A DNA stretch of 64,000 nucleotides from Pochonia chlamydosporia 170. Taxonomy: Eukaryota > Ascomycota > Sordariomycetes > Hypocreales > Clavicipitaceae. This document shows, one piece after another, positions 1-12,009 of this stretch. The notes below the pieces were generated by a model. The model searched no databases. It saw only the letters and a list, made by a program, of their open reading frames with translations, and was not told the DNA's origin. Position numbers and translations under genes: made by a program. The stretch lies in NCBI RefSeq assembly GCF_001653235.2, contig NC_035795.1, forward strand, positions 1,488,001 to 1,552,000, read 5' to 3'. How positions within the stretch are numbered: the first letter of the stretch is position 1; every line of letters begins with the position of its first letter.

Positions 1-63
1 CAGCATCCTCTGCAACCGCCCCTCTTCACCATTCGCCACCTCGCTAACGAATCCCTCACACAG

Positions 64-883
64 ATCGGGGTATCAACACCTTCTCCCCGGAAGGCCGTCT
101 CTTCCAAGTCGAATACTCCCTCGAAGCCATCAAGCTCGGCTCCACGGCCATCGGCGTAGCCACCTCAGAAGGTGTCATCCTCGGCGTCGAGAAGCGAGTA
201 ACCTCCACCCTCCTCGAAACCTCATCCGTCGAGAAGATTGTCGAGATTGACCGCCATATTGGCTGCGCCATGTCCGGTCTGCAGGCCGATGCTCGCTCCA
301 TGGTCGAGCACGCCCGCGTCGAGTGCCAGAGCCACGCCTTCAACTACAACGAGCCCCTGGGCGTAGAGAGCTGCACCCAGGCCATTTGCGACCTTGCATT
401 GCGATTCGGAGAGGGTGCTGACGGAGAGGAGACCATCATGAGCAGACCATTTGGTGTGGCCCTGCTGATTGCTGGCTTTGATGAGCAAGGACCTCAGCTG
501 TTCCATGCCGAGCCCAGCGGAACATTCTATCGTTATGATGCCAAAGCTATTGGCTCGGGCTCAGAGGGTGCTCAAGCAGAACTCCAGAATGAATACCACA
601 AGGTTAGTGTGCCTACTGACTACACCCATTCCGCCCGCCTGGTATAGCATTATTATTATTGTTGTTATCATCATTTGCACAATTGTACGGGCATGCTAAC
701 CGCAAACAGTCTCTCACAATCACGGATGCCGAAACTTTGGTTTTAAAGACATTGAAGCAAGTCATGGAAGAGAAACTGGATGCCAAGAATGTTCAGTTGG
801 CTAGTGTTACCAAGGAAAAGGGCTTTAGAATATATTCTGATGAGGAGATGGCAGCAGTTGTGGAGAGGCTGCCTGCAAACTAA
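64..883 (+). CDS. PUP2: Proteasome subunit alpha type-5 (partial, 5' exon missing)
   Basis: Subunit of the outer alpha ring of the 20S proteasome, which gates entry of unfolded substrates. Two exons are visible, 64-602 and 710-883, joined after an NEYHK/SLTIT junction. The intron 603-709 has a GTTAGT donor, a GCTAAC branch site near 694 and a CAG acceptor. Bases 1-63 look like the end of an upstream intron (GCTAAC, then CACACAG), so the first exon, probably about 10 codons, lies outside the window. The visible 236 residues begin [20 protein letters not shown], the conserved alpha-subunit N-terminal signature, followed by the Ntn-hydrolase fold. The intact family protein is about 245-250 residues, so nearly all of it is here. 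The paralogue assignment to alpha-5 rests on the overall sequence and is confident. It is convergent with the regulator downstream. Confidence 0.95.
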
Positions 884-1322
884 ACCAGCCAGTCGAGCCG
901 CGACTACCATTTGAAAAACCATAAAGTAAAAGAGATAGAAGCAAAGCATTGCATCTGCACAATGGCTCTGTCTGTCAAACACACGGGCCACTGTAGAGCC
1001 TGCGCTAGCTTACGATATGTATCATTAATGTAAGGTATTGCCTGCCATTGGCCCTGAACACGACTACATCCTTCAACGCATCTACTTTAGCCCCCTTCTT
1101 TGTCTGTTCCCCAATGATGCGCCTGCATTGCCTGAGAGCACAATGAAGGTGGTATCTGCGAACGTTTTGAGAACCTACTTCATGCACTATACCTTTGCAG
1201 CTATGGTCACCAACTCCAAGTACAAGTCTCAGACGGAGCTCCAACACCATCTACCATAAAACCCAGAGATCAAGCTTGTATCTGAAACTTCCATCTAAAA
1301 CTAGAATTCTCGTAACAAAACA
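884..1322. other. Convergent 3' intergenic region
   Basis: This 439-base gap between the proteasome gene and the minus-strand regulator should hold both 3' UTRs. Only short reading frames without recognisable content occur, and I see no further gene. Confidence 0.6.
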
Positions 1323-4300
1323 TTACCTATCCTCCCGAAGATCTAGTATCTCCAGGTCTGTCTCCACCCCAAGCAAACCCAAGGCTAAAGTCGTTTGTTC
1401 AGACCGGTGCAGCACAAGTCTCGTCTCCGTTGTATTCTGTAGATCCTGGATCCGTTGGTCTAGTTTGCGAGGGCTCATCCATATAGACGTAGGCGCCACT
1501 TCCTCCAAATGTTGTGGCCTTTTATATTCCGGTCCATGGCCCAATTGCGCGGCCTTGATCCAAGCTGATTCACAGCCAATGGCAATCTTTCTGGCTGTTT
1601 GCCATCCCGTCAACCGAGTAATGTCAAAAACACGCTGAATTACCCAGCATCGTTGGTTGTTGTCTTGGAGCTTTGACGGACGTTAGCATGTGTGCAAAGT
1701 GCATTCCTGGGTAAGTCTACACCTACTTGTACTGCTGCTACGAAGAGGCAAAAGCTGCTCTCAATGAGAGCTGCCGCAAGAGTCGTACTGACGTCCTTCA
1801 TCTTGGAGCAGTCATCCGTGAGACCCGCAGCGATCCGTCCAATCTGAATAGCATAACCGGCAGTAGACGGTGCCGCCATTCCTGCAGCCTGCATGGCTGC
1901 TGGGGGCATGTTGGGGCGACTTCGATATAAGTGAATGAGGCCCATGTAGTAATTCATCCAAATGCCAGCAACCGAATAGGTTCGGTACTGCAATGCCGTA
2001 CCAAAAGGCGTATCTTTTCGATCCGCGTATTCGCTGTTCAAGGGTTTAAAGCGAGAGTCGAGGTGATTTTCAAAAGTCTCAAAGGCTTGGCGAATACTCT
2101 CCCATTCCTGTTCCGCTAGATCATTGCTTTCCGGCGTGGCGGTATCACCTGGTGAATCTGATTCATCTGAGTAGGATGTATGCTCAGAGAACCCCATTGG
2201 AGCCTGGAATTTCCCGTGGGTAGGCACAATTCCTGGGAACTGGGATGGGGAGGTGCCTCCTCTGAAAGATCCACCGCCCTTAGCTCGGAATGCCTTCCTT
2301 TTTCTTGACAAGTCCTTTGACGTGAAGCTGGCAAGTCGGCCAAGGAGCAGAATTATATGATCATACGTTCCAAATCTATATTTGGCACATGTTAGAAACA
2401 GCGTCTGGGCAGCACGGGGCTTTGGGATCACAGCGCCATAAGCTTACATGGAGTTGAGGCTGGACAAGGGAGCTCTTGGGGGGCACTGAGTCCAATGTTC
2501 GTAATCCATACTGCGGGCCGCGAGTTAGTTTGGACATTTTGTTAGCATCAATGAGAACTTGGGTTTGCTTACAATAGCTTGGTCCCGCCGAGCATGCTTT
2601 GATAGACATCCATTTTTGCGTACCACCAGAAGAGATCTCGCAAAATGTCATAAGTCTCTATGTCTTTATCAGTAGTCCACAGGCATTCTTCATCCAGGAG
2701 CTGGCCTTCTTGAAGCCCGTAGTCCTCCGCTGTGACGCGATTGCCTGTGATCGTACTTAGGAGTCCATAATCAAGATCTACGGGATCTCTTCGCGGTCCA
2801 ATGGAAGGCGGAGCCGATAGCGGGCTTGGAAAATGTCTCATACGCTTGACAGGAAGACAAATGCGAGACATTTGCCTGAGAGGTATCTGTCTAAACAAAA
2901 GCCTTCCACCAAGAAGATGGTTGCACCACTTAGTATGATCCGATGACCACACTTCAAAGTAGGCTAACAGCAAGGTTGTTGCCACGGTCGTCGGTTTAGT
3001 GTTTCTCAGATGGCTGCTTACGTTCCTAGCATTTCGGCGAAGAGAAACGTGATAATGCTTTAAAGCTGATGTGGCTGGCGAGTTTTGAAGATTTGCGATC
3101 TGTAAACTTCCAATTGCCATAATAGCGTGGAAAAGACCAGGATGATGAAAGGACAGTAATGGAAACGTGTCTGGGAAGCATTAGAATCTCGGTTTCAAGC
3201 CTAGAATTTGGGCTTAAACGGAATGATATGAAAGTTGAAGACACTTACAGCTCCACAAGTTGTTATCTAACGTGGCATCGCCATCGAATCGTGCTCCTGA
3301 AGCAAGCGAGGTGGGATCTCTCTCATACAATGACATGGTAGGACCAGTGACGCTAATGAAATGCCTGAAGATGGTTTGAATATCTTGTCGCCGTAGCTCA
3401 GTGGTCCGCATATAATCCACATTCTCCGAAAGTGCATGGCTCTGTGCAAACGCTGAAAATGTTCTAATTTCAGTGCCTCCCCTTGCGTACGGCCTGAAGA
3501 CATCCCTGTAGCCTCTCACGGCAAGAGACTGTGGATCAGGGGCATCATCATCAGATTCGTCCATATGGCCCTCATCATCTAGGTTTCCATGGGGGTACTG
3601 AGTTCCGTCGCGCGGCCCATATACATGACCAAAATTCCGGTTATGTTCAAAAGTTGAGCCTAGTTGTTCTTCGATCGGATTTTGCTCTTGTGTAAGGGAA
3701 CTGGGAGAAATTGCATCGTGGGCAGATCCCGTGTAATAGTTGTGGGTCAGGGGAGCAGCGTCCGGTCCTAGAAGAGGATTTGGAATTGGAGAATAGTTTG
3801 ATGCTGAACCATGGCTCGAGTGAATGTGCGCAAAAGCCATGGGTTGCCTGTGACCGCCATTGAAAGTTGCCGGCCTTGGGGCGATCGGTTGCAGCGAGGC
3901 TTGAGAATGGGCCTGATTTGGGTGATGTCCCATGGAGGTACTTTGATGTCGAGAGCCCGAAGGATAAATTGCTGATCCAAAGGGCCCATGGTGCGTTCCC
4001 AGATTTGCAGGGTCCTTGAAAACAACTCGCTGCGTATATCCTTCACAAGGTCGCTTGGATTTGATACAATTCTTGCATCTTGGCTTGGTTTCGTCACACT
4101 TGATTCGCCTCTTTCGACAGGCTGAAGATTTGATTAGAGGAGTTAGAGAAAGGAAGATGATTTGTAAGAAGAAAGTAGTCAGACTTACTCAAACATCCTG
4201 TCTTTGTTCTTTTCTTTACAGCCGGCTTCTTTCCCTTCCCATCGTCATCGACATTGGAATCCTGCTGTTGAGCTGGGGTGGAACCGGAGTGAGATTGTTT

Positions 4301-4333
4301 GCTGTCGGGCTGCATACTGCCACCATTTGCCAT
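1323..4333 (-). CDS. Zn2Cys6 transcription factor with fungal-specific TF domain, six exons
   Basis: Nuclear DNA-binding regulator of unknown target, 891 residues. Exons on plus coordinates: 4189-4333, 3249-4121, 2573-3170, 2448-2510, 1727-2375 and 1323-1670. All five introns have GT..AG ends and keep frame. Joining exons 1 and 2 completes a canonical cluster with cysteines at residues 47, 50, 57, 64, 67 and 74 (C-x2-C-x6-C-x6-C-x2-C-x6-C). Basic residues flank it, followed by a linker rich in Q, S, P and H. Exon 3 begins with TFPLLSFHHPGLFHAIMAIG, the start of the middle homology region. Exon 5 has FGTYDHIILLLGRL and exon 6 has IQRVFDITRLTGWQTARKIA, both typical of this regulator class. The last exon is easily missed because the preceding frame reads on into the intron. 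The start is the first ATG that gives the basic N-terminus. I do not know the orthologue. Confidence 0.88.
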
Positions 4334-4351
4334 GATAGAAAGTCGACAAGT

Positions 4352-4425
4352 TCAGAAAGTAGCAGAAGTCGGCAGGAGGTCGATCTGGCTTTTTGACAAT
4401 GTCACACGCATATATGCACTTACAT
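4352..4425 (-). promoter_or_regulatory. Possible uORFs in the Zn2Cys6 regulator leader
   Basis: On the minus strand an ATG at 4425-4423 is followed at once by TAA (4422-4420). A second ATG at 4411 opens a 19-codon frame ending with TGA at 4354-4352, which is 18 bases before the main ATG. No other minus-strand ATG occurs between 4334 and 4841, so these two stand out in an otherwise ATG-poor leader. The first ATG also overlaps a perfect GTAAGT donor, so part of this stretch could instead be a 5' UTR intron. I found no convincing acceptor at a normal distance. Confidence 0.4.
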
Positions 4426-7400
4426 GGTGCGAATGTTCGTAGCAGAGTGTACTAGCAATCTTCGAATTCACGCCGCCCGAGGATCTGAAATTAGTTTGGC
4501 AGCCGTACTACTCAGACTCTAGTGCTGAGACGAAAGAAGGTTGTTGTGAGCTTCTCGATAGCAAGAACTTGTTAAGGGGCGTTGAGCAATGAGCACAACA
4601 AGATCGAAGTCAATGAAGGGCAATGCCGTTCGAAAGCCAGTCCAGGAGGATCTAGGACGTTCAGCCAAGCTCTAAATTACTAGGGAAAGAAATTCGAGGA
4701 AGAGAGCTGCTGAAGAGCGTGAAACGTCGGTCGTGTAGCACGAATCCAGGTGGACAGAAAGGCGGTAGATCAGTGGAGAGAATGAGATTCGGACAAGACA
4801 GAGCTGACTGAAAGGCTAAACGGTCAGACAGAGGCCTGTAACATGTCAAAAAATGCGAATGTAGTCGAGATTGGTTTGCAAGAGACGAAAGAGGGCCAAG
4901 ATATTCAAGAAGATCGAGGCACTTGACGCCGTCTGTCTTCTGGAACGATCTTGACAAAGTGCCTCGGTTTGGAGATGGACGGCTGTTGGAGATTTTTGCA
5001 AAGCCGGGGAAGTCGAATTTCAGTTTCGCTTCGTCGATGCAGATATTTCGCCAGGAAGCCAGAGAGACACTTCCAATAGCATGTTGAGGCGTTGCGGCAA
5101 AATACAAGTGCCTTGTAGAGGGATCCAGACCAAAGACAAAGGCAATGGCAAGTTGAGGATGCGCTGGGTGCTTTAAACAGGGACAGGTATATGCAGGGAG
5201 CTAGTCCCCTGTCATGGTTGAAGAGATGTTGCTTGTAGTTGAAACCAGGAGTCGGATCCTAGGACTCCCAGGGGACGGAAAAGAAATAAGGCTTTTGTGC
5301 CGATCGTAAGAAAAAAAGACGAAAGGCAGGTCGAGTTACTGAAACTAGGATAAAAGGAGGACTGATAACAAGAACCAGACCCGGGCAGATGATGTATCCA
5401 GTCCGGCACCAGACAGAGCGGGCGTTGTAGCGGGCTAATGAATGAATTGAGCAAGTGCCAGAACGGGGAAGGTGGCCCTGGGTCCAGATGCGCAGTTGCA
5501 GTTCCAGATCCAAAGATGGGGTACAACACCAGTTGACCCCGGCCAATGGCAGGCACCTGGGCCAGACTCAGTATCTGGGTGCCTAGGCGCTCCGTTGTTA
5601 GCACTGTCAATATCCATCTCGACAGTGAGACTCTGGTCAACAACTTTAGAAGCCTGGTCGTCCGGCATTGGTGTTCCTACCGTCCGGATGGGGTCAACTC
5701 CAGTCTCCCATCATCAAATGTTGAGAATGATCCACGAAAAGCCCCTGACAGGCTTGGGAATCCGGGTCAACGCGGTGCACATGGGTCAAGTTTAGCAAGA
5801 CGACCAGCCCACACCACTTGCAGACTGCAGGTTGGCTTAGAGTGCGAGGCAAGTGCGACTGGGGGCTCCCAGCCTGTAATCCGTGCCGATGCCTGCTGAT
5901 CCATGCGGCCTTACGGCGTGCCTGGGTGCGAACAAACTGCCAGGCTTTCTATCCTAGGTACTTGACGTGTACCTCCGCTCATGCCTGCTGTCTCCAGACT
6001 CCAGATCTCCTAATGTTGAACTCAAGTGCTTGCTTGCCTGTTTCTGGTGAAAGAATTGGAGCATTTGATGTTTGCTCTGCTCCATCGTTTCATCTTGGCC
6101 ATTCTGCTCTCAACCACAGCCCAAACACCGTGCAGCCGATATCATATCGAGCCAGGCAACATCTATCGTGGCGTTGTCTTCGAGCACCAAGTACACACAA
6201 CCATCCGTTGCAGCCATCATCAGACCGAGGAGTCTAAAATAGTTGCCAGATGAGGTCTGGTCTGGCGTCCTGGAACGGACAACGGACATGGCTAAACAGG
6301 GCTTGGCATGGCTCAACGGCCCCGCAAGGCTCTTCACCAGTCAAACTACCAGGCTACCAGACTTAAGTTGGCCCACAACCTGATGTGCTGCAACTCAACC
6401 CGCGTTTGCGTTTCCGACATGAACAATTCATGGTGGTCTGGTGTGGTGTGGCTGACTTAGTCGCACTGACGGCGCCTTGCCTTGAAATCCCATGTCGCAT
6501 GTTTCCACGACATGGATGGTCCATCCTACACCCTGGGTCTGGTGTCATTCCGCCAACTTACGCACAATGGCGGTCCGAGGCTCCTCGACCTATGTACACG
6601 CGGAGACGGCGACTTCGAATGAAGCACAAAAAGCCCCCCAGAGGCAGTGGATTAGATGAAAGCAGGGAGCCGCAGGGATGGAGCGGCATCAAAAAAATCA
6701 GTGACCTGGTGGATACTTATGGACATCAATGGATCTGCATCACTTTCCGAGTCTCCGACAGTATTCCCAACACATGGCCAGGCCAACCAACTCTTCTGAA
6801 CGGTAGGGCGTCTGGTCGTATATCACAAATTTCAGGTCTATTCAGGTCTGCTTGCAAGCCGAACGAACAAAAGGCCAACTTTGGGACTTCCACATTGCCA
6901 ACGATGACTTGGGAATGCGTCTCGTCTCCGTATGACTGCCCCCAATCACCATGCCTAGACTCCATCGTCTTTGATGGTGGCCACGAAAACCTCACCCGCC
7001 CATCCATCATGACTGGCGGTGGCGCACCAGTTGCGGTTGGGGGGCCTAGAAAAGAGTGTCATATCGGGCCCGCCTCAATGCCAGTTTCCTCTAGCCAGGT
7101 GCATGGTTTTTGTTTCGTTTTCATTACCTGGGTTTGCCAGACTAACAATTTGGGAACAAGGGACCTGTTGCGCCTTGCCAAGCATGCGAATGCGATGGAG
7201 AGCCTTCTTGTGGGAGCCACGTCGCCATGCCAGGCGCCGGTGCTATGCTCAAAAAGCCAGTGGCTTGTCTTCAGTGCCGGCAAACACTTGTCCGACCCGG
7301 CCATGCATCTCACCCCCTTGTCACCTTGCCCTTTGGGGTTTCTTGGGCGTTGACCTAACCAGGCCAGAACTCTTCTTGGTTCCCTGGTGTAGCTTGTGCT

Positions 7401-10400
7401 GATTTGGGAAGTCGTGAGGAGAAATGCAACGACAAACCCAGAGCATTGGGAAGATGGTCATGGAGAAATTATGCCCAGAGAGGCCAATTGGAGAAATCTT
7501 TTGCTGGCTAAGTCGGTGGGATTTGCAACCAAACACATTCTTTCTGCAAAGTGATCGGCAGCCTTGCAGAAAGTCTGCTATTAGCCGGTAGGTTCCGTAT
7601 GAAAGTCGACAATATTCCTGGTCCAGATACCCGAGACATGGAACGTGTAAGACGACCAACCGAAAGCACAACATGTGCAAATGCGTCCACTATGTACCTA
7701 GGCTGGTAGGTAATTTATGAGTCAAGTACAGTACTTGCCTAGGTACTCGGTAGATTTGCAACTTTGTCAACATTGAAGAGTTGGATGCTTGGGGTGAGGC
7801 AAACAGGGCTCCACCGATCTCTTGGTTTGCATGTCCCGTTCACAATCACTTTGCATTCGTCTTGGCCACACAATCGGACAACAAGGGCGAATAGCGCCAA
7901 CATCCCTTCCATCCGACATTGATTGGTAGCCGCGCTCCATGGAAGGCCCAGTCAACCATCCGTTACTTGTAAGAAGCAGACAGTTTCGGTGCGGTAGGTT
8001 GGGGTTCGTTGACCGCCAACATAAAGGTACAGACCTGACAGCGCTTGCAAGGCAAGAATACTTAAGTAGAAGCCATTCGACCATAGGGCCGATGGCGTGC
8101 CTTCTCATATCCACATGCTATTGAGAACAGTGGAGTTGTGAGAGGGTTCGGCGCGGGACTTCAGTCAAGTGAATGCTTCTTTTGGTTGGCATGGGCGACG
8201 GTCCGAATCGAACTTGACCATGGTCATTACAGTTGCCCGTCACGAGTCGACACCAGATCAAGACTTCAATGTTGACATTGTTGAACCATGTCAAGCAGGG
8301 GCTTAGAAGGAACATTAAGACCCGAACTAAGCTGTTCTAACTAAAGTCAAGCCGAAGCTGTTGATCAGGCATCGCATCCGTGAGAGACTTTCATGTGCAT
8401 TCAGCTCGTGAGTGGTCACACGACATCTAGACACGATTATTATAATACAAACCAAACCACCAAAGTACTTGCAAATTGTCGCCATGTGTTCTCAGACTTT
8501 GGACCCTGTCGCCGATCTGCACTTGCACACCACCACATTTTTTTCGGTACATGGAGGCTTTCAGATGGCATTCAGACAACATTGAACCAAAAACCAGACT
8601 TGACTGCACCAGACCAGACATGGCTCTGGGACCATTCGCCCCCGCCATTGTTGTCAGTCAAGGGACTCAAGGCCTAGAACATAGCAAGAACGACTGGACC
8701 CATGCTGCTCCGCCACTTCCTCCTTTGGGTCGAGCCTTCCCTATCCTCAAAGTCAACTCGGAAGCACCTTGCCAGCTGAGCTTCCATCTGGTAGTCTCAA
8801 GCTTATTACATTGCAGCAACTTCAAAGTTGGGTTCCGCTCATCACCATGCACGCAAGCTCGCAACTCCATCTCGAGAAGACTGCATCGCCACGCAACTAG
8901 GAAGCTTCTAACCATGCGATCATGAAGATATGATATGAAGCAACCCACTTCGCAGATATCTGGACGGCCGCTTCTTGCCAGCACCCTTGCACAGCCAGCC
9001 TTAGTGCTCACTCTACCAGTCGGCATAAACGTCAACTGGTTGATACATTTTCCCTCCTCACATCTGCTCCAACGATGGGGGCCACTTGGCGAAAGAGAGT
9101 CAACAATGGCGTCATGACACAAACTAGACCTGTTGCCACAACAATCTCCCGCTTGGCTGTCTCCTGCAGCTACTAGGCGCGGAGGTGAGACCCATACCAC
9201 CACGTTTTCAATTGCGACAACCACATAAGGCTTGCAGCCAGCCTGGCAACCTAGATTTCGATGCACCAGCTCGTGGTCCAACGTCTTCGCGTACCGTTAG
9301 CAACATCCAATCACAGCCATCAAGGTCGCATGTACGTAGATTCTTTGTCCTACCCAAGCTCCTCGCATCTCCCATCTCACAGCATTTCGACTTTGCTGGC
9401 CACAAACCCCTGTTACAGGAACACATACGAAGTGCAAACTGAACCGTTTCTCCACCACAAGGAGCACTCGTCACACGTAATACAGATTGTGCTGCGAATA
9501 CTCGACCGGCAAACCTGAATATCACGCACAAGGCTACTGCGGTCTCCTCTAGCTTGATCCTACGAGATATGGCGTTTGTCTAAATGATACGGAGCCGCAC
9601 ATCTTCAATCTTCACCTGTTGACAAGCATTTGTGCTTTCGGGTGGGCATCCGTGTCTCTCAATTAGGGTCTTTTAGAGTCTAAGTATCTGAACTGGAGAA
9701 TACCCCCTAAGGCGGAGTCTGTATTGTATTATGGAGTATGCAAGACCTCTGTGGTCAATGGTGCCTGCAGAAAAGAACTCATCTCTTGTGTCCCTGTCAT
9801 GCCAGTCATGGTAAGGCGTGTGAGGGTTGCATCATAATTCCAGCCTCTGATCTGAACACGATATGCACGTCGATCTTAGCCGCAGGTGACCAGGAGCACA
9901 AATCTTGCGACTCAAAGCATACACATATATGCGTCTTGTACTTCGATTCGATATACAATCCATACGAGAAAGTATGTGGCGTTGTTAGGTGGTGTTGCCT
10001 GCACGCCTTTGCAGATGAATGGGCGATGCAAACTGAACTTTGATGGCGGACTTGGTAAGCACTTGAACATTACCCGTGGAAGATGGTGTAGATCGTCCCC
10101 ATATATCCGTTTCTAAATGCGTATTGGCGTCTCAAATTCTGTGGAGCAGGTCCATAACTAGTTCGATCAACTCGGCTGTAAGTCCTTCTCGTTGGGAATG
10201 CACATCAACATTCGAATCTATTCTATTCCATCAAACGCGACATATGATAACTTGGCTGCCTTCTGCTCGTGGTTTCCTCGCTCGCCATGTCTCTCAGGGT
10301 CTGAATTACCCCAAACTAGATATAATTGCTGTTAGGTAAATCTTTTTGCCACTGGGTACGAACAAACTAGTTGTCCCCTCCTTGTCTGGTTTTCTCGAAT

Positions 10401-11710
10401 AGCTCTTTGCAGTATGACCTCGTTCACAAAGCTTTCCAACTTTGCGTCGACAATACCTTTTCAACCTTCCTTTTGCCGCTTAAATACTTGGTCGCCAGAT
10501 CGCTTGGTTTTAACGAGTGCCGAGCAATCGCAAGTTTTCATAACGCAATCTTCTTCTTGATAAACATTAGTGTAAGTGTATCGTCCCTTCGATTACGGCG
10601 CGGCTCCTATCACACATAGACTAATACCGGCTGTAAGAACCTTAGGCTGAGTACATTATCACTAGACTCACGTTTGTTGTCTCGTAACTAGTCCAAGCCT
10701 TGCCATCAGTATACCCCCCTCCCCCAGCTTGCAGCTGAAATCCAGACTTGTGCCGCACAATTGTTTTGACCCAGTGTAAATGATCTGCAGGAAATTGATG
10801 ACCCAGGAACACAAAATATCGCAATTGGTTGCACAGCATACATGGCGGCTAGGTAACTAATATGCTACAGGTTCGCCCTAGTCTCAGCAGGAACCGTAAC
10901 ATCTATGACGACTCAAACAGTTGAATACCATTGGCATGGCTAGTATCTACCCGTCGATGTCACGGTATCACAGGCCCAACAAAGAGCTGTTAGCAGTTTG
11001 GATCTTTGGCGCCCAACGTATCATCTCCCGCCAGGTTTTAAGTGCTACCATTCACACCATACTACGCAAATCATTCCTACGCAATCTCATCTGCGCGTAG
11101 CCTTGATTCCGGGCCGTCGCGCACAGGACCACTGTTTCCGAACTTCCGGGTCGGAGCCGGGACAAGATGCAACGTACATGTTTGTCATTGTTGGCTCATC
11201 TACTCAATAGAAGAGAGGGAAAATCCCCTGTTGTCATTTTCGTACATTTTCGGCTCTCACGGCGGATTCTCCTGCCGGCATATGCGAGTATCCGGCCCCG
11301 AATCCGTGGCTGCGGTTCTGGCGTCTCAGTTGGCGAGGCGCAAATTACATCTGCAGTGGTTCTGCAATGGCAGCTGAAAATCAGTCGTTTTCCAAATTTT
11401 GGTCGACAGAAAAGACATTTTAGCTTGGTAACATGCGCAATTGTAAAACCTGTGGTTCCCAATGTCCTGCTTCACAAGGGAGGCTATCATGCTGGCCAGG
11501 GTCACAGACAGATGACCCAGGATGTGTATGTGTAACACTTACACTGAGATGCAGCACTCTGGTGGTGGTTGTGCGCTGTGCAAAACAAGATGCCCGTCTC
11601 GTGGCGGAAATTTTCGGTTTTGTGTAGTATGGTGTTTTCAATCTCGACACCCGCCACATTTCCAAATGGTTCCCGTTTTTGACAAGTAGTGATTCAGTTT
11701 CTGTTGATGC

Positions 11711-11734
11711 ATCCCATCCCATCCCATCCCATCC
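11711..11734. repeat. (ATCCC)n microsatellite
   Basis: Nearly five tandem copies of the pentanucleotide ATCCC, within the non-coding interval upstream of RRP8. Confidence 0.9.
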
Positions 11735-12009
11735 AAGGCACCAGACTCCAGACAAGCAAGGCGGGTGGGTCATTGCACAATGCCACACTGGACCAGCCCC
11801 TCCATGTCAAGCTCAGCCAAGATGCGATAAGGATTACACGGCCCACATTTGCCCGATAAGATCCAAGACCCAGAAAAAAAAATATCGAGGCTCTCCATGA
11901 TTAACCTCATTTGAGAGCAGGCGGAATCAAGCAAATCACGCCAATCACGCCGTACATCTCCCTTGACTCTCCAATTTCTTACAAAGGGCAAGGCCAACAA
12001 ACAGCAGAC

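Larger units (their letters stand above)
4334..12009. other. 7.7 kb non-coding interval between divergent genes
   Basis: The interval separates the starts of the Zn2Cys6 regulator and RRP8. The first 0.5-0.9 kb next to the regulator is probably its 5' leader and promoter. The rest holds only scattered reading frames with random-looking composition; the longest is on the plus strand to 7353. It also has CCTAGGTACT motifs (about 5952, 7694, 7738), CCAGAC/GTCTGG words (about 6255, 8610, 11750) and a short ATCCC tandem repeat. No tRNA, repeat ends or conserved protein segment was recognised. A long non-coding transcript is possible but cannot be shown. Confidence 0.6.

Noticed and set aside
6385..7353. 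322-codon open frame, the longest in the first large interval
   Set aside because: It begins with GTG, the first ATG is later, composition is random-looking (many W, C, P, S), there are no motifs, and shorter frames overlap on both strands. Treated as chance.
8205..8220. GTTCGATTC-like word on the minus strand, possible tRNA
   Set aside because: Stem bases do not pair, and no D arm or acceptor was found.
8667..9281. 204-codon minus-strand frame
   Set aside because: Cysteine- and tryptophan-rich random-like translation, overlapped by plus-strand frames, no family features.
11911..12009. N-terminal extension of RRP8
   Set aside because: The frame is open but has no ATG; MFAVPGWSV at 12010 fits the family start.
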